Of a stretch of DNA of 12,480 bases, positions 7,676-12,480 are shown piece after piece. Position 1 is the stretch's first letter. Every line of letters begins with the position of its first letter. This DNA comes from a bacterium (lineage in GTDB: Bacteria > Fidelibacterota > UBA2242). A program made the position numbers and the translations under genes. The notes under the pieces were generated by a model. That model saw nothing but the letters and a program-made list of their open reading frames with translations, did no database searches and was not told the origin of the DNA. The stretch covers positions 1 to 12,480 of the forward strand of contig JAHIOG010000254.1 of the NCBI GenBank assembly GCA_018895675.1. Reading direction: 5' to 3'.

Positions 7676-8394
7676 TCTGTATCTTCAACCAAACGTAATA
7701 TTGTCTTGATGCTCTTACGGGCAGAATCCCACAACAAACTGACGTCTGTGGGAAAATGAACATTCGACTGTACCGGAAACGTATCAACCTTCACCCAGAG
7801 CACATCATCTTTTTTTTTACAGGTTATTTTATGTCCGGTCTTAACAACAATACGGTTTATCTCTACCAAAAGCTCTTCCGTCAATAATCCCACATTGTCT
7901 TTTAATGTCTGCAACTGATACTTTTTGGGCTCCCTGGCGTAACTGTCTACACCTAAAAATTGACGAACTAAAAGATCGTAGTTTGCTATATGCTCTAATC
8001 GATCATAATCAATATCAAGGGTTAATCGTACAACACCTAATACCATTATCTCCCACAAACTCATCCCAAGACATCCCATCTTGAACATTTTAATGTGTTG
8101 CTCAAGAACCTGAAAAACTTCTCTGTGTATTGCTGGAGTAGTGTAAATGTACTTTAAAGCACGCATCACCGGTGGCAACTCATCCCGACTCCGGGCAGGA
8201 ATTTCGATCTCTTCAATCGGTGTTGCTCCAAGTTCTAATTGAATCTCGAATCTTTTACGCATCTGTGTTAATCCTGACCTTTTTAAGTATAATGTATATC
8301 GAATATCACTCAAATTTAGATACTTTTTGGTATATTTCAATGTTTTTTAACTGATATTTTCACTCTATCCTAATATTATTTAAGAAGTTATTTC

Positions 8395-8411
8395 TTTTCG
8401 TCCAGACACTA
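8395..8411 (-). repeat. Right terminal inverted repeat of ISNCY element
   Basis: Reads TAGTGTCTGGACGAAAA on the minus strand, the mirror of the left end. It lies 133 bases upstream of the transposase start. Confidence 0.85.
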
Positions 8412-8463
8412 AGTATAATCCGGTTTTACTTTTTCCGGCTATTGGGTTGTGCTTCGTAGTTGG

Positions 8464-8505
8464 AAACCCATTTAGCCTTTGCTACGCTGCGGCGGAAATG
8501 GGTTT
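8464..8505. repeat. Inverted repeat, 10-bp perfect arms
   Basis: AAACCCATTT and AAATGGGTTT enclose 22 bases that include a possible GCC/GGC extension of the stem. It ends in TTTTGG, too short a T run for a confident terminator. Confidence 0.55.
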
Positions 8506-8512
8506 TGGAGTA

Positions 8513-8529
8513 ATTGAAAGTTCCGTCAT
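8513..8529 (+). repeat. 17-bp direct repeat, left copy
   Basis: ATTGAAAGTTCCGTCAT; the identical sequence recurs at 9246-9262, so the pair flanks the toxin-antitoxin genes. Both copies lead into a strong hairpin. Confidence 0.8.
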
Positions 8530-8550
8530 GAACTTACTCATGACGGTTTT
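8523..8550 (+). terminator. Terminator-like hairpin
   Basis: CCGTCATGA (8523-8531), loop ACTTAC, TCATGACGG (8538-8546), then TTTT: a perfect 9-bp stem with a short T run. There is no gene directly upstream on the plus strand except across the IS, so it may be a displaced terminator or another palindromic repeat. Confidence 0.5.
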
Positions 8551-8566
8551 ATATTCATCTGCTATG

Positions 8567-8606
8567 CCTGTCTGCCCTGCCCGACGGCAGGCGGGCGCCA
8601 GGCAGG
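8567..8606 (+). repeat. Mini-palindrome, family A copy 3 (40 bp, intergenic, compound)
   Basis: Begins CCTGTCTGCC and ends CAGGCAGG like the copies inside the transposase, but its centre is a second palindrome, CCTGCCCGACGGCAGG. It is itself framed by the inverted repeat TCTGCTA (8558-8564) and TAGCAGA (8617-8623). It lies between the terminator-like hairpin at 8523 and the toxin-antitoxin promoter. Confidence 0.7.
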
Positions 8607-8670
8607 AATGAGCTTGTAGCAGAACTATACGAATTCACAAAGCGGTTTTTCTACTTGTAACAAATATAAA

Positions 8671-8697
8671 ATATGAATATATTAATATATGAATATA
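8671..8697 (+). promoter_or_regulatory. Candidate operator of the toxin-antitoxin module
   Basis: Two copies of ATATGAATATA (8671-8681 and 8687-8697) repeat with a 16-base period just upstream of the antitoxin, and the centre ATATATTAATATAT is palindromic. AT-rich repeats overlapping the promoter are typical of AbrB/MazE-type autoregulation. A strong ribosome-binding site, GGAGG (8700-8704), follows 6 bases before the ATG. Confidence 0.5.
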
Positions 8698-8710
8698 CTG
8701 GAGGTGTGTT

Positions 8711-8980
8711 ATGCTTAGGAAATTAGGAAAAAGTAATCAGATTGCGTTACCGAAAGAAATTGTAATTAGTCTTGGTTTGAAACAGGATGACTATCTGGAT
8801 ATATATACGGAAGACAACAGAATTATTCTTGAACCAAAAATATTAATCCCGAAAGATCAGGCATATTTTTATACCAAAGAATGGCAGGTTGATGAGCAGG
8901 AGGCAGAAAAAGATATTAAAGAGGGAAGAATTACAAAATCAAAAGATCTTAATAATCTTTTTCAGGAAATGGATGGGTAA
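8711..8980 (+). CDS. AbrB/MazE-like antitoxin
   Basis: An 89-residue protein expected to bind the toxin and repress its own promoter. The N-terminal half has the SpoVT/AbrB fold wording: LRKLGKSNQIALPKEIVISLGLKQDDYLDIY, with the swapped-hairpin LPKEI motif (14-18) and GDxV-like QDDYLDI, then IILEPK. The C-terminal 45 residues are acidic and polar (YFYTKEWQVDEQEAEKDI to FQEMDG), as expected for a flexible toxin-wrapping tail. GGAGG lies 6 bases upstream. The stop overlaps the toxin start by one base (TAATG), giving the tight antitoxin-first coupling usual for type II modules. The DNA-binding and toxin-binding roles are inferred from family and position. Confidence 0.88.
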   Translation: MLRKLGKSNQIALPKEIVISLGLKQDDYLDIYTEDNRIILEPKILIPKDQAYFYTKEWQVDEQEAEKDIKEGRITKSKDLNNLFQEMDG

Positions 8981-9240
8981 TGAATATTGAAGCTACTCAC
9001 ACTTTCATAAAACTCTACAAAAAACTTGACCCGGATGTAAAATTACGGGTAAAGAAGGCTTTAAGACTTTTCCAGGAAAATCCATTACATCCGTCGCTGT
9101 ACAATAAGAAAATGGCTGGTCAGAGCAATATATATGAAATTCGTGTATCAAGTAATTATCGAATAACCTACTCAAAATCAGGGGATCTTGTACTATTGAG
9201 AAAGGTTGGAACTCATGATATATTGAAAAAGCCCCGATAG
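8980..9240 (+). CDS. RelE/YafQ/ParE-superfamily toxin
   Basis: An 86-residue basic protein, probably a ribosome-dependent mRNA endonuclease or related growth inhibitor held in check by the preceding antitoxin. The family pattern is clear: FIKLYKKLDPDVKLRVKKALRLFQENPLHPSL (helical hairpin, 9-40), KMAGQSNIYEIRVSSNYRITY (44-64; R55 and R61 are the usual conserved arginines), and a C-terminal LLRKVGTHDILKK in which H79 sits where YafQ-type toxins have a catalytic histidine. ParE-like gyrase inhibitors share the fold, so the target is not certain. It starts within the antitoxin stop (TAATG) and is followed 27 bases later by a terminator hairpin. Confidence 0.88.
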   Translation: MNIEATHTFIKLYKKLDPDVKLRVKKALRLFQENPLHPSLYNKKMAGQSNIYEIRVSSNYRITYSKSGDLVLLRKVGTHDILKKPR

Positions 9241-9245
9241 ATTAG

Positions 9246-9262
9246 ATTGAAAGTTCCGTCAT
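9246..9262 (+). repeat. 17-bp direct repeat, right copy
   Basis: ATTGAAAGTTCCGTCAT, identical to 8513-8529; starts 6 bases after the toxin stop. Confidence 0.8.
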
Positions 9263-9266
9263 TTAT

Positions 9267-9300
9267 CCTTCCGAAAGGCTGTAAGCCTTCGGAAGGTTTC
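9267..9300 (+). terminator. Terminator of the toxin-antitoxin operon
   Basis: CCTTCCGAAAGGCT (9267-9280) pairs with AGCCTTCGGAAGG (9284-9296) with one bulged A and a 3-base loop, followed by TTTC TTTC. This strong GC-rich stem directly downstream of the toxin gene should end its transcript. Confidence 0.7.
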
Positions 9301-9387
9301 TTTCATGGTACAACTGTAATAATATCAAACAACTACATTGAGTTAAAAAATGCCTTGTTTTCAAATAAGGATATACCAACACCTTAC

Positions 9388-9456
9388 TACACCTGTCAGG
9401 TTTAATCAGTTAATCTTATCTGAATTTGGAAGGATCTAATAAACCTGACAGGTGTA
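9388..9456. repeat. Inverted repeat with 17-bp perfect arms
   Basis: TACACCTGTCAGGTTTA (9388-9404) and its reverse complement at 9440-9456 are separated by 35 bases. Each arm also contains the small palindrome ACCTG-T/A-CAGGT, so the unit is a palindrome of palindromes. I recall ACCTGTCAGGT-type words as frequent intergenic repeats in Bacteroidetes-like genomes; not verified here. Confidence 0.75.
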
Positions 9457-9477
9457 ATTCGGTTTTGTTTTCCTTTT

Positions 9478-9501
9478 GTCTCAACGCACCTGCGTTGAGA
9501 C
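9478..9501. repeat. Palindrome with 11-bp perfect arms downstream of glnS
   Basis: GTCTCAACGCA, CC, TGCGTTGAGAC. It lies 16 bases beyond the glnS stop. On the glnS strand it is followed by AAAAGG and not a T tract, so it does not look like a standard intrinsic terminator for glnS, although the stem itself is very stable. Confidence 0.7.
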
Positions 9502-9516
9502 GGAATTGATCTTAAG

Positions 9517-11229
9517 TCAGCGCTTTTTAGCGATCTTCGCCCAGGTATCCCGCAGAGTGACGGTCCTGTTGATGACGAGATTATCGTCAGTTGTATCAGG
9601 ATCTATACAGAAATAGCCCAATCTCTCAAACTGGAAACGCAATCCCAATTTAGCGTATTTCAGGTTTGGTTCGATCAGACAGTTATGCAGAACCTTCAAA
9701 GAATCGGGATTGATGAATTCTTTATAATCGCTGCCAGCCTTATCGCCCAAAGGATTCGGAACCGTAAACAGGCGGTCATAAAGTCGGACTTCGGCAGTAA
9801 TGGCGTGTTTGGCGGATACCCAGTGAATCGTGCCCCGCACTTTTCTGCCATCGGGAGAATCCCCGCCGCGTGTCGCCGGATCGTAAGTGCAATGTACTTC
9901 AACCACATTTTCATTGATGTCTTTGACTATATTGGTACACGTGACGAAATAGGCATAGCGCAGACGAACTTCTCTGCCCGGGGCGAGGCGGAAGTATTTC
10001 TTCGGTGGATCTTCTGTGAAATCGGTTTTTTCAATATAGATCACCTTAGAAAACAGTATTTTGCGGATCCCGGCGCTTTCATCCTCGGGATTATTGATCG
10101 CGTCCAGTTCTTCTTCCTGGTCATCGGGATAATTGTCGATAACCACTTTCAGCGGATTCAATACTCCCATAAAGCGGAGAGCATGTTTATTCAGATCTTC
10201 CCGGGCGCTGAATTCCAGCAAGGCAACGTCAACAGTGCTGTCACGTTTTGCGACGCCGATACGGTCAGCGAAGTCGCGAATAGACTGCGGTGTAAAGCCA
10301 CGACGATTCATTCCGGAAATCGTGGGCATTCTCGGATCATCCCAGCCGCTTACAAATTTTTCCTGAACAAGTTCAAGTAATTTCCGTTTGCTCATAATTG
10401 TATATGTGAGGTTCAACCGGGCGAATTCGATTTGCTGTGGATGATAAGCGCCCAATTCATCGAGAAACCAATCGTATAAGGGGCGATGATCCTCAAACTC
10501 AAGAGTACAAACGGAATGGGTAATCCGCTCAATGGAATCTTCCAGACCGTGAGCCCAGTCATACATTGGGTAAATACACCATTTATCGCCGGTGCGATGA
10601 TGAGAGGCGTGCAGAATGCGGTACATGACCGGGTCGCGCATATTGAGGTTGGGTGACGCCATATCGATTTTAGCGCGTAGTGTGCATGATCCATCGGGAA
10701 ATTCGCCTTTCCGCATACGTTCAAAGAGATCAAGGTTTTCTTCGACGCTACGATTTCGATAGGGACTTTCTTTGCCGGCTTCCGTCAGTGAACCGCGGGT
10801 CTGCCGGATTTGTTCTGCCGTCAGATCGCAGACATAGGCTTTGCCTTTTTTTATCAAATCGATGGCGTATGCATAAAATTGATCGAAATAATCGGAAGCA
10901 TAATATAGCCGGTCATCCCAGTCAAAACCCAGCCATTTAACATCTTCAATAATCGAATTGACGTATTCCTCTTCTTCTTTGGTCGGATTTGTATCGTCAA
11001 AACGAAGATTACATAAGCCGTTATATTTTTCGGCAGTACCGAAATTCAGGCAGATCGCCTTGGCATGACCAATATGCAGATAGCCGTTAGGTTCCGGGGG
11101 GAAGCGCGTGTGAACACGTTTTTTGAATTTACCGCTTGCATTATCATCTTCGATAATCTGGTGAATAAAATTCAATGGGCGGGAAATATTAGTGGTTTCA
11201 TTGTTTTTGTTGTCACTGTCCTGAGTCAT
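9517..11229 (-). CDS. glnS: Glutaminyl-tRNA synthetase
   Basis: Charges tRNA-Gln with glutamine (class I aminoacyl-tRNA synthetase) in the cytoplasm. From ATG 11229 the protein has 570 residues (E. coli GlnRS 554). The HIGH motif is at 52-55 in [17 protein letters not shown], followed by [16 protein letters not shown]. The second signature is [10 protein letters not shown] at about 278-287, with [18 protein letters not shown] after it. The C-terminal anticodon-binding barrels end in [10 protein letters not shown]...[10 protein letters not shown]. The start was chosen because GAAAGG lies 6 bases upstream on the minus strand; an in-frame ATG at 11289 would add 20 residues with no family match. 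Presence of GlnRS means the organism can charge tRNA-Gln directly without the GatCAB route. Confidence 0.97.
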   Translation of the reverse strand: MTQDSDNKNNETTNISRPLNFIHQIIEDDNASGKFKKRVHTRFPPEPNGYLHIGHAKAICLNFGTAEKYNGLCNLRFDDTNPTKEEEEYVNSIIEDVKWLGFDWDDRLYYASDYFDQFYAYAIDLIKKGKAYVCDLTAEQIRQTRGSLTEAGKESPYRNRSVEENLDLFERMRKGEFPDGSCTLRAKIDMASPNLNMRDPVMYRILHASHHRTGDKWCIYPMYDWAHGLEDSIERITHSVCTLEFEDHRPLYDWFLDELGAYHPQQIEFARLNLTYTIMSKRKLLELVQEKFVSGWDDPRMPTISGMNRRGFTPQSIRDFADRIGVAKRDSTVDVALLEFSAREDLNKHALRFMGVLNPLKVVIDNYPDDQEEELDAINNPEDESAGIRKILFSKVIYIEKTDFTEDPPKKYFRLAPGREVRLRYAYFVTCTNIVKDINENVVEVHCTYDPATRGGDSPDGRKVRGTIHWVSAKHAITAEVRLYDRLFTVPNPLGDKAGSDYKEFINPDSLKVLHNCLIEPNLKYAKLGLRFQFERLGYFCIDPDTTDDNLVINRTVTLRDTWAKIAKKR

Positions 11230-11330
11230 TTTCTGCCTTTCCATTTTTACGAGCCCCAATTTAATAAATTCCATCTTAAGGTGCACCATAAAGCGAGTGG
11301 GATGTTTTCGTCATTTGTGATTACAATCAA

Positions 11331-11356
11331 TTATATCAATCTATCGAGTGATATAA
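11331..11356. promoter_or_regulatory. Inverted repeat in the glnS / secreted-protein divergent promoter region
   Basis: TTATATCA (11331-11338) and TGATATAA (11349-11356) are separated by 10 bases. Each arm overlaps a TGATATAAT- or TGATATAAC-like extended -10 on one strand, so this could be a divergent promoter, an operator, or AT-rich chance. No good -35 was found on either strand. Confidence 0.35.
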
Positions 11357-11487
11357 CGAAAAATGCTTGATTTCGTACTAAAATATAATGAACTTAACCC
11401 GTTAATAAATAATTAATGTGTATGAACAGACAACAAGAGAATTGAATATACTTTTACAAATCTTCACAATAATTTGCAGGATCGACG

Positions 11488-11525
11488 GTGAATAACGCAA
11501 GAAAAGGAAGCTATTTATTACGTTT
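11488..11525 (+). other. Displaced 5' end of the secreted-protein gene (probable one-base frameshift)
   Basis: GTG 11488 has a well-placed AGGA 6 bases upstream, but its frame stops at 11535. The frame of the downstream gene carries RKKRKLFITF here, a typical signal-peptide start, with a stop (TAA 11493-11495) just before it and no start codon. Adding one A in AATAA (11491-11495) would fuse GTG AAT AAA to CGC AAG AAA AGG and yield a complete signal peptide beginning MNKRKKRK. The sequence therefore suggests a lost base (mutation or sequencing error). Confidence 0.6.
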
Positions 11526-12452
11526 TTGCTTGTAATTTTTATGTTATCCGGTTCAGGTTTAATCGCGCAGGTTAATATGTGGGTGATGTCTTTTGATAAT
11601 TTGTATAACGATGCAGAAATAAATTGGCTGAAAGAGGGGTTCGTTGATTTTATTATTGACCACTATAAAATGAATCCAAATGTCCATGTGTATAAAACTG
11701 AGAAATTAGACAAAGCGCTTTCAAAAATTCGCAGTGATGCGCGATTCAGAGAGATCAGAAATCTGGTATTGTCTGGCGCATATCAGCGGAAAAAGGGTGA
11801 ATTTATCGTTGAACTGCAACTAACCGACCTTGGCAGCTGGGAAACGCTGGCGAACAAAACGGTCAGAGAAAAATCATCTGATCTTACACAGTTAATAATG
11901 GTCGTCAATGCTGCGCTTGATGAGATTTTGGATTCAAAGATGACCGAATCATCTCCAATAGAGCAAGAGACCCGTCCGGTAGTCGAAAAAATCGATGTAT
12001 TTTTATCTTTTAAGGTTGATTATCAGATGCGGATCTCTATTCTTCAGGAAATTATGGAAACCCTTAAGTATAAAAACAAGAATGAGGGGAAGGATTATAT
12101 AGAGTACTCTTTTTCCGGGAATGATTATGTTTTTACGTCCCAATTTGTGAAAAAAGTGGCATACGGAGAGTATCGGTATTTTCCGGTTATTTTCTTAATC
12201 GATGAGAATGGACAAACCCTAATGAGACTAATCGATTCGCCTGCATCGCTTGATCAAGTTAAACGATTCAATCCTATGTTTAATATCGCCGCCGGTCCCT
12301 GGACGATCACAATGTTTCTATCGAAAGGATCCCAGTCGATTGACTATGAATTGACATTGCCATTACGAACCATCGCCAAAATTTCGCAAGTTTCAATTAA
12401 TATGATGACAGAAGAGGAAATTGTTCAACTGACGCAAAATAAAAAATATTGA
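11526..12452 (+). CDS. Secreted/periplasmic protein of unknown function (5' end frameshifted)
   Basis: The open frame from TTG 11526 encodes 308 residues; the original gene probably began at GTG 11488. The N-terminus is the core of a signal peptide (LVIFMLSGSGLIAQ) with cleavage expected near LIAQ. Residues about 18-135 (MWVMSFDNLYNDAEINWLKEGFVDFIIDHY, then LVLSGAYQRKKGEFIVELQLTDLGSWETL) have the pattern of CsgG/FlgO/TolB-N-like periplasmic domains: 'F-N-s-d-WL-eGf-d-l', followed by a 'GsY...l.v...L.d...g'. The second half (about 155-308) starts at VEKIDVFLSF and matches nothing I recognise; it is rich in beta-type segments (YFPVIFLIDENG, GPWTITMFLS). There is no lipobox. It is transcribed divergently from glnS and its partner genes lie outside the window. 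The domain likeness is by eye and weak. Confidence 0.7.
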   Translation: MLVIFMLSGSGLIAQVNMWVMSFDNLYNDAEINWLKEGFVDFIIDHYKMNPNVHVYKTEKLDKALSKIRSDARFREIRNLVLSGAYQRKKGEFIVELQLTDLGSWETLANKTVREKSSDLTQLIMVVNAALDEILDSKMTESSPIEQETRPVVEKIDVFLSFKVDYQMRISILQEIMETLKYKNKNEGKDYIEYSFSGNDYVFTSQFVKKVAYGEYRYFPVIFLIDENGQTLMRLIDSPASLDQVKRFNPMFNIAAGPWTITMFLSKGSQSIDYELTLPLRTIAKISQVSINMMTEEEIVQLTQNKKY

Positions 12453-12480
12453 TATGTCCCTAAAATAATTTTAAAATGTC

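Larger units (their letters stand above)
6689..8262 (-). pseudogene. ISNCY (ISDol1-like) transposase, frameshifted and carrying palindromic inserts
   Basis: The gene starts at ATG 8262 (MRKRFEIQLELGATPI, the usual family start; AGGA lies 9 bases upstream). The first open part runs to 7561 and includes SRDELPPVM, LWEIMVLGVVRL, YDRLEHIANYDLLVRQ, and KVDTFPVQSNVHFPTD, which holds the likely first catalytic Asp. After a one-base shift at about 7611-7623 the family protein continues in another frame: KNAFIGVSKL, IFEPYTEWIQKGKAGNKVEL, VATDQHGF (second Asp), FNRGFWS, HKHAAVESDINSLDHHG (catalytic Glu) and FKSYVALGVLAY. A 22-bp insert at 6788-6809 then shifts frame again. The true end, NLHRLGNVLMTPERKK to AVSSAFA, stops at 6691-6689. 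Several additional short palindromic inserts are in frame. The family call is from recalled conserved wording. The copy is almost certainly inactive as it stands. Confidence 0.85.
6496..8411 (-). mobile_element. ISNCY-family (ISDol1-like) insertion sequence, degraded
   Basis: Bounded by imperfect inverted repeats that match at 15 of 17 positions: TAGTGTCTGACCGAAAA at 6496-6512 and TAGTGTCTGGACGAAAA read on the minus strand from 8411. The 1916 bases contain one transposase gene on the minus strand, broken by frameshifts, with about 190 bases of non-coding tail at the left. Once the short palindromic inserts are subtracted, the size fits ISDol1-type elements. I see no convincing target-site duplication beyond a few AT-rich bases. 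It sits between thrC and the toxin-antitoxin region. Confidence 0.85.
8412..8670. other. Gene-free stretch rich in hairpins between IS and toxin-antitoxin module
   Basis: No coding sequence is seen. It holds a 10-bp perfect stem AAACCCATTT (8464-8473) / AAATGGGTTT (8496-8505) with a 22-base loop, a terminator-like hairpin at 8523-8550, the family A repeat at 8567-8606 inside a 7-bp inverted repeat, and one copy of a 17-bp direct repeat (8513-8529). The AT-rich promoter region of the toxin-antitoxin module begins at about 8640. Confidence 0.6.
9301..9516. other. Gene-free stretch with two further palindromes
   Basis: No gene is supported between the terminator and glnS. The stretch contains the 17-bp-armed inverted repeat at 9388-9456 and the 11-bp-armed palindrome at 9478-9501. 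The remainder is AT-rich without recognisable signals. Confidence 0.6.

Noticed and set aside
9350..9439. 29-residue frame in the toxin-glnS gap
   Set aside because: No ribosome-binding site and it runs across the inverted repeat; probably chance.
9478..9501. Palindrome as the intrinsic terminator of glnS
   Set aside because: On the minus strand the stem is followed by AAAAGG and not by T's, so it does not meet the usual criteria; listed only as a repeat.
9685..10380. Long plus-strand open frame (231 codons) inside glnS
   Set aside because: Lies antisense to strongly conserved glnS; its translation has no family features and no ribosome-binding site, so it is a shadow.
11384..11389. TATAAT as a -10 box for the secreted-protein gene
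   Set aside because: No matching -35 at 16-18 bases and it lies about 100 bases from the start; AT-rich region makes chance likely.

Overview
The window comes from a Gram-negative-like bacterium of moderate GC. It carries a compact threonine operon, a bacterial glutaminyl-tRNA synthetase (GlnRS), two insertion sequences (IS1380 family and ISNCY/ISDol1-like), a type II toxin-antitoxin module and an unusual density of short palindromic repeats. The mix of an archaeal/fungal-type aspartate-semialdehyde dehydrogenase, GlnRS and many mini-palindromes in intergenic DNA fits the FCB group (Bacteroidetes/Ignavibacteria/Calditrichota/Marinimicrobia-like candidate lineages). That placement is an inference; no marker gene here fixes the phylum.

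Layout. 1-391: the end of an IS1380-family element, with the transposase N-terminus on the minus strand; the rest lies outside the window. 392-701: leader region of the thr operon. 702-6462: thrA-asd-thrB-thrC, four tightly packed genes (1-4 base overlaps, then a 3-base gap) that encode all five steps from aspartate to threonine. 6496-8411: an ISNCY (ISDol1-like) element with 17-bp imperfect terminal inverted repeats and a disrupted transposase. 8412-8710: a gene-free stretch of hairpins and repeats ending in the promoter/operator of a toxin-antitoxin pair (8711-9240: AbrB/MazE-like antitoxin and RelE/YafQ-like toxin). 9241-9516: a second gene-free stretch holding three unrelated palindromes. 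9517-11229 (minus): glnS. 11488-12452 (plus): a secreted protein of unknown function whose signal peptide appears to be cut by a one-base frameshift.

The main unusual signal is in the ISNCY transposase. The expected family protein reappears when several short palindromic segments are removed: 24 bp at 7652-7675, 27 bp at 7356-7382, about 15-18 bp at 7145-7161, 21 bp at 6873-6893 and 22 bp at 6788-6809, with a further related copy at 6713-6729. They belong to at least four sequence families. All but the 22-bp one keep the reading frame. Two of them recur elsewhere in the window, inside the IS or in intergenic DNA. This resembles the behaviour known for Rickettsia palindromic elements (in-frame selfish mini-repeats), but with different sequences and several families acting on one gene. 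Other palindromes in 8412-8710 and 9241-9516 suggest that the whole genome is seeded with such elements.

Functionally the thr operon stands on its own: fused aspartokinase/homoserine dehydrogenase, aspartate-semialdehyde dehydrogenase, homoserine kinase and threonine synthase. glnS and the secreted gene diverge from a shared intergenic region. The toxin-antitoxin module lies between copies of a 17-bp direct repeat, which suggests it was added as a unit.
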